Positions 8,954 to 16,411 of a stretch of 33,424 bases of DNA are shown one piece after another. Numbering within the stretch: position 1 is the first letter of the stretch; every line of letters starts with the position of its first letter. The DNA is from a bacterium (GTDB taxonomy: Bacteria > Bacillota_I > Bacilli_A > RF39 > UBA660). The position numbers and the translations under genes are program-made. Under the pieces are notes generated by a model. The model was not told the DNA's origin, searched no databases, and saw only the letters and a list, made by a program, of their open reading frames with translations. The DNA lies in NCBI GenBank assembly GCA_029100545.1, contig JAQXPH010000025.1, forward strand, positions 1 to 33,424, read 5' to 3'.

Positions 8954-9937
8954 ATGAAAAAGATTTTTGTAACAATTATTTGTGTTGTATTTTTATTAAT
9001 TATTTCTTATAAAGAAAACTTTATAAGTGATTTTATATCTAAAAAAATAACTGAAAGTCCAAATCTTATTATAAAAGATAAAAATAAATATTATAAAAAT
9101 GATAATTATTTATTTGTTCAAAATACAGATAACTTTGTTCCTTATTCTTATAATGATTTATTAAATATTATCTATACTTCAATTAATAGTGGTTGGGATA
9201 CTTTTACTTTTTATTGTCCTAGTGAATATACTTCTTGCTTAAAAGATATTGAAAATATTAGTAAAGATGATATTACATTAACACATATTAATAATTATGT
9301 TCATCCATATAATAGTTTTACTAATATTAAAACAAGTATATTAGAGTCTGGCGAGATAACAATTGAAATAAATTATTTATATACTTTAGATCAAATAGAA
9401 AAAATAGATAGTGAAGTTGATAAAATAATAAGTAATCTTATTACTTCAACTCAAACTGATTATGAAAAAATAAAAGTAATTCATGATTATATTATAAATA
9501 ATACAAAATATGATGTTGAAAGAAATCAAAATAAAGATAGTAATTATTTATCATATATTGCTTATGGGCCTTTATTTGAACATATGGCAACATGTAATGG
9601 ATATACAGATTTAATGGCAATATTTTTAACTAAATTTAATATAAAAAATTATAAAATTGCTACAACAAAAGAAAGCATTAGTTCATCATCTAATGGACAT
9701 ATATGGAATGCTGTTTATTTAAATAATCAGTGGCTTCATTTAGATTTAACTTGGGATGACCCAGTAAGTGATGATGGTAAAGATTATTTATATCATAAAT
9801 ATTTTTTAATTGATACAACTACTTTAAATAAAGTTGATTCAGGTAAAGTTGAAATTGAAGAACATAATTTTGATAAAAATTATTATTTAGAATTTAATGA
9901 ATCTATAAATGAACTTATTTCTTCTTCTGTTTCCTGA
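8954..9937 (+). CDS. Membrane-anchored transglutaminase-like protein
   Basis: 327 residues. An uncleaved signal or anchor helix (about 4-18) comes first. The catalytic triad of a transglutaminase-like (papain fold) domain is visible: Cys214 in ATCNGYTDLM, His249 in NGHIWNAV and Asp264 in LHLDLTWDDP. The preceding helix reads IKVIHDYIINNTKYD, also typical. It acts outside the membrane, probably as a peptidase or amidase on surface proteins or wall peptides; the substrate is unknown. There is no lipobox. The start has no ribosome site; a promoter six bases upstream suggests a leaderless mRNA. Its 3' end overlaps the convergent miaA by 55 nt. Confidence 0.85.
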   Translation: MKKIFVTIICVVFLLIISYKENFISDFISKKITESPNLIIKDKNKYYKNDNYLFVQNTDNFVPYSYNDLLNIIYTSINSGWDTFTFYCPSEYTSCLKDIENISKDDITLTHINNYVHPYNSFTNIKTSILESGEITIEINYLYTLDQIEKIDSEVDKIISNLITSTQTDYEKIKVIHDYIINNTKYDVERNQNKDSNYLSYIAYGPLFEHMATCNGYTDLMAIFLTKFNIKNYKIATTKESISSSSNGHIWNAVYLNNQWLHLDLTWDDPVSDDGKDYLYHKYFLIDTTTLNKVDSGKVEIEEHNFDKNYYLEFNESINELISSSVS

Positions 9938-10737
9938 AAATTATCAAAATTTACATTAAACCAATTAACATTAAGTTGATTATTAAACCAGGTATATTGT
10001 CTTTTGACATAATGTCTGGTATTTTTTTTAATATTTTCAATTGCCTTTTCATAAGAAACAAAATTATTAAAATAATCAATTAATTCTTTATAACCAATAG
10101 CTCTTTTTAAGATATTACTATTTGGATATTTTAAATATAAATCTTTAACTTCTTTTTCAAGACCATTATTTAGCATTTTATCAACCCTATTATTAACAGT
10201 TTCATATATTTTTTCTCTAGGAGCAGTAAGTCCTATATATATAACATCATATAAACTTTTATCTTTATTATTTTTATTATCATCTCTTTTTAAATAATTT
10301 ATAAGTCTTACTCTATTATTTTGATGAATATTATTACATCCTTTTTGTTTAGCCATTAAATAAAGCTGTTCATTAGAATATTTTTCAAAGTTTTCCTCAT
10401 TTAATTTATTAAACTTATAATCATAAAATAATGCTTTAATATAAAGACCAGTTCCTCCAACAACGATAATATTTTGGTTTTCATATTCCTTTAAAAGTTT
10501 TCTGGCATCAATTTGATATTCCATAACGCTATAATCTTCATCAGGATTTTTTATATCAAAAAGAAAGTGTTTTCTTTCTCCCATTTCTTCATTTGTTATT
10601 TTAGCACTACCAATATCTAAATATTTATAAATTTGAGTTGCATCAGCATTTAACACTATACCATTATATTTTTCAGCTAAAAACTCACTTAATCTAGTTT
10701 TTCCAATACCTGTTGGACCACACACACATATTATCAT
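9883..10737 (-). CDS. miaA: tRNA dimethylallyltransferase
   Basis: 284 residues, slightly short for the family (about 300). P-loop GPTGIGKT (7-14), the NADATQIY region that corresponds to the usual DSxQVY, and the motif GERKHFLFD are present. The C-terminal helices include RRAIGYKE-like KRAIGYKEL and RQYTWF. It adds a dimethylallyl group to A37 of tRNAs that read codons starting with U. GAGGAAAA precedes the ATG. The gene stands alone, divergent from tmcAL and convergent with the transglutaminase gene, with which it shares 55 nt at the 3' ends. Confidence 0.95.
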   Translation of the reverse strand: MIICVCGPTGIGKTRLSEFLAEKYNGIVLNADATQIYKYLDIGSAKITNEEMGERKHFLFDIKNPDEDYSVMEYQIDARKLLKEYENQNIIVVGGTGLYIKALFYDYKFNKLNEENFEKYSNEQLYLMAKQKGCNNIHQNNRVRLINYLKRDDNKNNKDKSLYDVIYIGLTAPREKIYETVNNRVDKMLNNGLEKEVKDLYLKYPNSNILKRAIGYKELIDYFNNFVSYEKAIENIKKNTRHYVKRQYTWFNNQLNVNWFNVNFDNFQETEEEISSFIDSLNSK

Positions 10738-10767
10738 AATTTTTCCTCTTTTTTATTATAATATAAT

Positions 10768-10796
10768 TTGACAAATAAAGAAATATTTTATATATT
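10768..10796 (+). promoter_or_regulatory. Consensus promoter giving a leaderless tmcAL transcript
   Basis: TTGACA (10768-10773), 17 nt, TATATT (10791-10796), then six bases and the ATG at 10803. No ribosome binding site is present. The expected transcription start coincides with the A of the start codon. Confidence 0.75.
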
Positions 10797-10802
10797 AAAT
10801 GC

Positions 10803-11906
10803 ATGGAAATAATAGGTATAATCGCAGAATATAACCCACTTCATAATGGGCATATTTATCATATTAATAAAATAAAAGAAAAATACCCTGATAGTTTAAT
10901 TATTCTTGCTTTAAATGGTTATTTTATGGAGCGTGGTGAAGTATCAATATTATCTAAATATGATAAAGCATATTTATCTGTTTTATGTGGTGTTGATATA
11001 GTTATAAGTATACCAACTTTATTTGGAGTTCAAAGTGCAGATACTTTTGCACAAACTGCAGTTAAATTATTAAACTATTTAAATGTAAATAAAATTATAT
11101 TTGGAAGTGAATCAAATAATATAGAATTACTTACAAAAATTGCTAAAAAATCACTTGAAAATGATAAAAATGAAATGATTTCTTATTATATAAAAAAAGG
11201 ATTAAATTACCCTACTGCATTAAGTAAAGTTATTAATGAAAAATTTGATTATAATCCTAATGATTTACTTGGTATATGTTATATAAAATCTATTTTACAA
11301 AATAATTATAAAATTATTCCTGAAACTATTTTAAGAACTAATAATTATTTAGATATTAAAAGTAATGATAATATAATAAGTGCTTTAAATATACGAAATA
11401 AAATTAAAGAAAATGAAAATATAAGTAAATATGTTCCAGAAAATGTAATAAATAAAATTAATTTAATTAATAATGATTTATTATTTAATTTAATTAAAAT
11501 TCAAATACTTAATAATGATATTAGTAATATTTTAGATGTTGATGAAGATATGGTATTTTTATTACAAAAAAATATTTCGAAAGTTAATAATTTAAATGAT
11601 TTAATAAACAAATTAAAATCAAAAAAATGTACTTATAATAAAATTAATAGAATGCTTATTCATATTTTGTTAAATATTAAAAAAAATGATGTTAAAACTC
11701 AACTTGATTATATTAATATAATAGGATTTAATAAAAAAGGTAAAAATTATTTAAATAGTATTAAAAAAAATATTAATATTTCTACTAAAATAAATAAAGA
11801 ATCCATTATTTATAAATATGAATTAAAAAGTGCTATTATCTATGATATGTTAACAAATAAAAATGAATTAAAAAAAGAGTTAGAAAATAAACCAATTATT
11901 CTTTAA
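10803..11906 (+). CDS. tmcAL: tRNA(Met) cytidine acetate ligase (TmcAL, YlbM family)
   Basis: 367 residues. The N-terminal nucleotidyltransferase-like domain has GIIAEYNPLHNGHIYHI (HxGH-type motif), followed by NGYFMERGE and GVDIVISIPTLFGVQSADTFA, all characteristic of YlbM. In B. subtilis this enzyme uses acetate and ATP to make N4-acetylcytidine at the wobble base of elongator tRNA-Met. The C-terminal half is very Asn/Lys/Ile rich, in line with the base composition. The start is fixed by a promoter rather than by a ribosome site. Its last 11 nt overlap the convergent membrane protein gene. Confidence 0.92.
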   Translation: MEIIGIIAEYNPLHNGHIYHINKIKEKYPDSLIILALNGYFMERGEVSILSKYDKAYLSVLCGVDIVISIPTLFGVQSADTFAQTAVKLLNYLNVNKIIFGSESNNIELLTKIAKKSLENDKNEMISYYIKKGLNYPTALSKVINEKFDYNPNDLLGICYIKSILQNNYKIIPETILRTNNYLDIKSNDNIISALNIRNKIKENENISKYVPENVINKINLINNDLLFNLIKIQILNNDISNILDVDEDMVFLLQKNISKVNNLNDLINKLKSKKCTYNKINRMLIHILLNIKKNDVKTQLDYINIIGFNKKGKNYLNSIKKNINISTKINKESIIYKYELKSAIIYDMLTNKNELKKELENKPIIL

Positions 11907-13698
11907 CTCTTTTTATATTTAATAAATATATTGTAACTAAAGGCATTGAAAATATATAAGGCATAGCATAACGATAATAATTATTCGCAGGACCTAAAAC
12001 ACAAAACAATAAAGAAAAATATAAAGGTAATAAAATTACTAAATAGTCATATTTTTTATTTTTTATTAAATACACAAGTAATACTATAAGTAACCATGTA
12101 TTAAATCCCGGACTTACAATTAATCCTAATACTGGTATAGCTCTAAATGCATAAGCATAACTACTTAAAAAATTTCTTAAACCCTCTAAATTATTATAAT
12201 GATAATCAACTAAATTATTATCTGTTATAGGATCATAATATTTAAAATATATATACCAATGAATATCACTTGGATCAAAGAAACCATAAATATTATTAAG
12301 TGTTGCATCAATATAAGTAAAAGGATAAGATATTAGTCCATTAAACCAAGTTTTGAAATAATTTGTTAAATCTTTTTTAGTAGCATATTTATTAAAAGTA
12401 TTTTTAACTGGATCTGATAAAACTGGATTATAATTTTTCTTTATTGCTTCATAATCTAATACTTTACTTATATTTTTTTTATCATTTTCACTAAGACTAT
12501 CTTCATGATATTGAATAAGTCTTGCTGTTTGTTGAAAAGGAATACTTAATGCCTCTCTTATGCTTGTACCAGTTATTCCTAGTTTAGGAAGAAGTATTTT
12601 TGAATATGATAAATATAAACTAGTTATAATAAATGTAATCACTATTATTTTTTTGATATTTTTTCTACTAAATAGACATAAAAAAGGTACAAGTAATATA
12701 ATTAAAAATACTCCATTATTTCTAAATAAACAAATAAATATTGAAAGTATAAAAAATAAAATAATACTTTTCAAAGACCAATTAGTACTTTTATATTTTT
12801 CAATAAAATTAATTATAAACATTATAAGAAGTATTACTAAAGTTGTATAATAAACATCTTTATTAGTATTAATTGCATAAAACGGAAAGCTAGGTACTAA
12901 TGCATATATAAATATTAAAGGAATTAAAAATTTATTTTGAACTTTTCTTTTCTTTAAAAAATTAATTGTATAAGCAAGAGTAATTGCTAAAAACAATCCT
13001 TGAATAAATGTATAAATAAATAAGCCAAAATTATCATTTAAGATAAGTCTTCCTAATTTTATACAAGAACCTAAAAGCATGGTATGAAATACAGGATGAT
13101 GATTAGTAATATTTACATTTGGATTAATTTGAACTGAATAATTTACATATTTAGTTTTTACATTAAAAAATTGTTTAATTTGATTACTAGGATCTGGGGA
13201 TAATACGGCAGGATAAAATGCAATATAATATATACTCCAACAAAGAATAATTATAATTAAAGATATTAAAAATGGGTGTTTATTAAAAAGTTTTATAAAC
13301 TTATTTTCTTTAAAATCTTTTTTATTTAAATAATATTTAATTACTTTTTTTGTATATAAAATAATATATAATAAAATTAAACTTAATGATAAAAATCTAT
13401 ATATTGTAAATATAAACATAAAATTTTTAAATAAAATACTTAAACTAGATATACTACGATAACTTTGTCCAACAAGTAAAAATATTGAAAATAATCCCGT
13501 TAGTATTATATCTTCTTTAGTTATTTTTTCTTTATTATTCTTTATGAATAAATATAATATTATAGAAAAAATCAAAGCAATAATTATACCATTTAAATTA
13601 ATAAAATTACCTTTATTTAAATAAATATTTTTATAATTTATAAAAAGTGAAAATGATGATAATACCGCAATTAATATATTTAATAATTTCTTTTTCAT
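11896..13698 (-). CDS. Multi-pass membrane protein, DUF6020-like (GT-C fold family candidate)
   Basis: About 600 residues with roughly a dozen hydrophobic helices. A large loop near residue 170 has YPAVLSPDPSNQIKQF, followed by NHHPVFHTMLLG and AINTNKDVYY. This fits the DUF6020/lipid-linked sugar transferase type of membrane protein, where an acidic residue after the first helix binds the lipid phosphate. The donor and acceptor are unknown. Two ATGs are possible (13704 and 13698). The second is preferred because TATACT ends six bases upstream of the first and would place the mRNA start at 13698; no Shine-Dalgarno is present. It stands alone and faces tmcAL tail to tail. Confidence 0.72.
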   Translation of the reverse strand: MKKKLLNILIAVLSSFSLFINYKNIYLNKGNFINLNGIIIALIFSIILYLFIKNNKEKITKEDIILTGLFSIFLLVGQSYRSISSLSILFKNFMFIFTIYRFLSLSLILLYIILYTKKVIKYYLNKKDFKENKFIKLFNKHPFLISLIIIILCWSIYYIAFYPAVLSPDPSNQIKQFFNVKTKYVNYSVQINPNVNITNHHPVFHTMLLGSCIKLGRLILNDNFGLFIYTFIQGLFLAITLAYTINFLKKRKVQNKFLIPLIFIYALVPSFPFYAINTNKDVYYTTLVILLIMFIINFIEKYKSTNWSLKSIILFFILSIFICLFRNNGVFLIILLVPFLCLFSRKNIKKIIVITFIITSLYLSYSKILLPKLGITGTSIREALSIPFQQTARLIQYHEDSLSENDKKNISKVLDYEAIKKNYNPVLSDPVKNTFNKYATKKDLTNYFKTWFNGLISYPFTYIDATLNNIYGFFDPSDIHWYIYFKYYDPITDNNLVDYHYNNLEGLRNFLSSYAYAFRAIPVLGLIVSPGFNTWLLIVLLVYLIKNKKYDYLVILLPLYFSLLFCVLGPANNYYRYAMPYIFSMPLVTIYLLNIKRVKE

Positions 13699-13704
13699 AA
13701 ACAT

Positions 13705-13733
13705 AGTATAACAAATATATATATATAAGTAAA
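13705..13733 (-). promoter_or_regulatory. Promoter of the DUF6020-like gene, placed for leaderless mRNA
   Basis: TTTACT (13733-13728), 17 nt, TATACT (13710-13705) with a TG one base before it. The next six bases are ATGTTT, then ATGAAAAAG. The expected start falls on the second ATG. Confidence 0.65.
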
Positions 13734-13813
13734 TTATTAGAATTTAATAAATTATCAATAAGCTAGTTTTTATTAAAAAACTATCAACACCATCTTGTAC
13801 AAAAGGATGTAGA

Positions 13814-13897
13814 ATGATGAGAACTAAAACTTTTATCGTAAAATTACTTAGATACATCTTTATAATTTTACTACTATATACCTTATTGGTACTATAG
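13814..13897 (+). CDS. 27-residue hydrophobic peptide, possible type I toxin
   Basis: Too short for the ORF track. It begins MMRTKTFIVKLLR and continues with one hydrophobic helix rich in Leu/Ile, ending at TAG. AAAAGGATG lies seven bases before the first ATG. A hairpin-rich 3' region follows, with a U-run terminator at about 13949-13983. A second transcript on the opposite strand ends under the same region. Basic start plus membrane helix, tiny size and a facing antisense RNA are features of Fst/TxpA-like toxins. No sequence likeness to a known toxin is claimed. It may also be chance coding. Confidence 0.45.
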   Translation: MMRTKTFIVKLLRYIFIILLLYTLLVL

Positions 13898-13898
13898 T

Positions 13899-14108
13899 TA
13901 AAAAATAGACACTCTGCTTTTGTAGAGTGTCTCACACTTTGTGAGGTGACATTCACTTACGCAATTGAATGTTCCTCTTTTTTATTTTATGCTATTTTTC
14001 TTGCCAAAAACATAATAACATTTAAAAAAACTTTTTACAAGTTATCTTTTTATTTAAATCAAACTTTTATTCACAAATTTGAAATTTTATAGTTTTATAT
14101 CAATCTCT
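13899..14108 (-). ncRNA. Antisense RNA candidate, about 210 nt, facing the peptide gene
   Basis: A minus-strand promoter TTGCTA (14143-14138), 17 nt, TAAAAT (14120-14115) predicts a start near 14108. No coding frame of interest follows. The RNA then forms three hairpins (arms ACATTCA/TGAATGT, CTCACA/TGTGAG, GACACTCT/AGAGTGTC). The last is followed by TATTTTTT, a clear terminator near 13900. About 85 nt overlap the 3' part of the peptide mRNA on the other strand. The track's 70-aa ORF here (13744-13956) runs straight through the terminator and is probably false. Confidence 0.5.
13949..13983 (+). terminator. Terminator of the small peptide transcript
   Basis: ACATTCA (13949-13955) pairs with TGAATGT (13966-13972), followed by TCCTCTTTTTT. 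Two further hairpins (13908-13931 and 13931-13945) precede it, so the plus-strand 3' UTR is highly structured. Confidence 0.6.
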
Positions 14109-14188
14109 AATAATATTTTAACAAAGTATGAAAAACGTAGCAATAATTATCACACTACTTTTGAAATTTTTTTTTTTAGATATTTATT

Positions 14189-14902
14189 TTAATGTTTTAT
14201 ATAAAATCCTTTTTCAAAATCTATATTAAAATAATGAGACTTATTTTTAACTTTGCATATTTCTTTATTATTTTTATATACCGAAATACTATTATCTTCC
14301 CAAGAATCATTAAATATTATTTCATAATCAGTAACATTTAAATCATTTATCTCTACTGCATTTACAGGTAAAAATTTTTTCAAATCATAACCACCAATGT
14401 CAATTCCTAAATCAAACTGTTTACAGAAATCTTTTCCTATAGCATACGCAAAAGTCTTACTATCTCCAAATCCTCCGTTTCCATCCGATTTATAAACCAA
14501 TACTAAATCACTATTGTTAATCAAAAGTTTATTTTCGACAACAAATGTTAAAAAAAGAATTATAGGAAATAACAAAAAAATTATTGTTGCAAATATAACT
14601 TTATTATTTTTAGTATATATCAGTTTTTTTCTTTTAATTAAGTTTAATATAGTTGATGATACATACAATATTCCTGCAACAAACTCAATTAAATATATAA
14701 ATAACACTTCTAACCCAACTGGTATATATAAAACACCTATCATGATTAAATTTATAATTAAATATAATATATAAATTATATCAATCAAAATGATCCAATT
14801 ACAAATATACTTATTTTTATTTTTTATAGAATACACTAACGTTATTATTGAAAATAAACCAATCAAAATTGATATACAATAAATACAATTTTTTATTAAC
14901 AC
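14189..14902 (-). CDS. Unknown membrane protein with C-terminal soluble domain
   Basis: About 237 residues. Four hydrophobic helices (N-terminal 120 residues plus one near 110-130) are followed by a polar domain of about 100 residues beginning SDLVLVYKSDGNGGFG. I do not recognise the family. The start is uncertain: GGAG lies eight bases before GTG at 14902, while the longer ATG at 14920 follows TATAAT (14931-14926) by five bases and could be leaderless. The frame is intact although it sits among wrecked genes in the island. AT content is even higher than in the neighbouring genes. Confidence 0.6.
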   Translation of the reverse strand: MLIKNCIYCISILIGLFSIITLVYSIKNKNKYICNWIILIDIIYILYLIINLIMIGVLYIPVGLEVLFIYLIEFVAGILYVSSTILNLIKRKKLIYTKNNKVIFATIIFLLFPIILFLTFVVENKLLINNSDLVLVYKSDGNGGFGDSKTFAYAIGKDFCKQFDLGIDIGGYDLKKFLPVNAVEINDLNVTDYEIIFNDSWEDNSISVYKNNKEICKVKNKSHYFNIDFEKGFYIKH

Positions 14903-14952
14903 TATTACTACTCCTATCATATAAAATTATATCACAAAATTCTTTATTTTTA

Positions 14953-15834
14953 TTATTTATTTTCAATTAAATATTTATTATCTTCATTTACTTGTTGTTG
15001 CAATACTTCTAGTTCTTTAATATTTTTATTATTCCTTAATGCGATTTCTTGCTTATTCATTTAACCTAATTAATCTATAAGGTTGCTTCACATTCATTCT
15101 AATTAGTTCTGCATTAGTATTCTCTAAATTATTTAAAATAATTAAATGAAGTAAATCGGTATAATCTCTCATGTTACCATTTTTAGCAAGTTCAAGATTA
15201 TCTTTTCACCATTCTTTAACTGTCATACCAAATAAAGCAACATTTAATACATCTGCCTCATTTGCATATACAAAATTAATTTGTTGTTCTGTTAAAGTAG
15301 GAACAATATATTTCTTTATTGCATCTGTATGAACTACATAATTTAATTTAGATAATAATCTATTAGCATGCCACTCTATTTTTTCTTGATATGTTTCATT
15401 TCGTTTTAATCTTTAAAATTCTTTAATTAAATCAATTTAAACTCTGGACTAATCCAACTAGCAAACTCAAATGCAATATCACTTCTTGCAAAAGTTCCAC
15501 CACCATATTTACTAGATTTTGAAATAATACCAATAGCATTTGTTTCTCTAATCCATTTTTGAGGGGACATAATAAATGCATGTCTTCCTGCTTCATTTTT
15601 AAACTGGTCGAATTCGACCACTTTAAAATTTTCATTATTTAATTCTTCCCATACACCTAGAAAAGAAATTGTTTCTTTATTCCTTAATCAATTTTTAACA
15701 ACATCTGCTGGTGCTTCATCATTTTGTGTTTTTGCTAAATCAGTTAATGATATATATTCATATCCATCGACTCTAACAACATTTATTTTACTACCTTTAA
15801 CATCCATCTCTGATTGTATTATATTATTTTTCAT
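14953..15834 (-). pseudogene. Decayed KilA-N domain protein
   Basis: Joined frames read as one KilA-N family phage-type protein: start MKNNIIQSEMDVKGSKINVV after AAGGAG, then YISLTDLAK, LRNKETISFLGVWEELN, NAIGIISKSSKYGGGTFA, DIAFEFASWISPEF, then LNYVVHTDAIKKYIVPTLT, NEADVLNVALFGMTVKEW and RLIRLN. Lesions visible: TGA where the family has Trp (KNW), a one-base loss after SWISPEFKL, TAA at a Gln position, TGA after MTVKEW, and a further frame change near the end. The track lists only a 64-aa piece (15427-15621). Typical of prophage or mobile-element antirepressor-type genes. Confidence 0.85.
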
Positions 15835-15884
15835 AAGATTGCTCCTTTCACATTAACATTGTCTAACAATATTTTAACATAAAT

Positions 15885-16205
15885 TTATCGTTCTAAATCA
15901 TCATCTTTACTGTATTCATTCCTAATCGTACACATATCGTCATTATCTAAAATTTATTCTTCATATAATTCTTCAATTATATCATCATAATTATTATCTT
16001 GTAAGGACTTAACAAGTTTATCCCATAACTCTTTGAAATAATCAAGTGTCTCTTGAAATTTTATAATCTATTTTCTAAATCATTAATTCTATCTTCACTA
16101 GTGATTTTTTTCTTTAATTCTTTCACTTTATTAGAATGATTTTTAAATCTTGCTTATGTTTACCTAGTTGGCATTAGAAATAGTATAATTATTTTTATTT
16201 ATCAT
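15885..16205 (-). pseudogene. Remnant resembling the C-terminal part of a MobV relaxase
   Basis: Pieces in different frames read MINKNNYTISNA, LGKHKQDLK, NHSNKVKELKKKITSEDRIN (coiled coil) and FQETLDYFKELWDKLVKSL, then NNYDDIIEELYEE-stop-ILDNDD and finally SKDDDLER before TAA. The last residues resemble the end of the intact MobV at 32035 (SFSDLER), and the acidic tail after a FKELWDK segment is common in MobV proteins. At least three frameshifts and one in-frame stop destroy it. No relaxase N-terminal domain remains. Together with the KilA-N remnant it marks an old mobile element beside the tRNA. Confidence 0.55.
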
Positions 16206-16316
16206 TGTTGGCTAAACCTGCCCTTTCTTTAACTAATAAAAAAATACCACTTCTTTTAGAAATTGATATTTTCTATATTAAATAAAAAACTTTAAAAGTC
16301 TAGACAGATTTACCTA

Positions 16317-16393
16317 TGGTGCCCTCGATGGGATTTAAACCCATAGCCTTTTGCATCGGAAACAACTACTCTATTCAATTGAGCTACGAGGGC
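16317..16393 (-). tRNA. tRNA-Arg (anticodon CCG), CCA encoded
   Basis: Acceptor arms GCCCTCG and CGAGGGC pair fully, the D stem is GCTC/GAGT, and the anticodon loop TTCCGAT gives CCG (16359-16357), reading CGG. The T stem ATGGG/CCCAT is perfect, the discriminator is A, and CCA is encoded. Oddities: the T loop is TTTAAAT (C56 replaced by T) and the D loop has GA instead of GG (G19 replaced by A), so the tertiary G19-C56 pair becomes A19-U56. The anticodon stem has one mismatch (27-43). It follows rseP by 18 nt. The decayed element begins just past its 3' end, as with tRNA-targeting integration. Confidence 0.85.
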
Positions 16394-16411
16394 ATAAAAA
16401 ATATAATTAAG

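Noticed and set aside
12560-12850. Plus-strand 96-aa ORF and similar plus-strand ORFs (6758, 14514, 17723, 19242, 21603, 28824)
   Set aside because: All are antisense to clear genes and show no independent features.
13744-13956. 70-aa minus-strand ORF of the track
   Set aside because: It runs through three hairpins and a U-run terminator, has no ribosome site and no recognisable sequence.
15427-15635. Two short ORFs (64 and 67 aa) as separate genes
   Set aside because: The 64-aa frame is a piece of the KilA-N pseudogene and the 67-aa frame is its shadow.
14953-15834. UGA reassigned to tryptophan (Mollicutes code)
   Set aside because: TGA is a sensible stop for ybeY, yqfC, the divIVA-like gene, the HTH gene and the transglutaminase gene, and the KilA-N gene also carries TAA stops and frameshifts.
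16286-16302. Terminator after tRNA-Arg (ACTTTTAAAGT followed by T-run)
   Set aside because: The stem would have only about four pairs and a minimal loop; too weak to claim.
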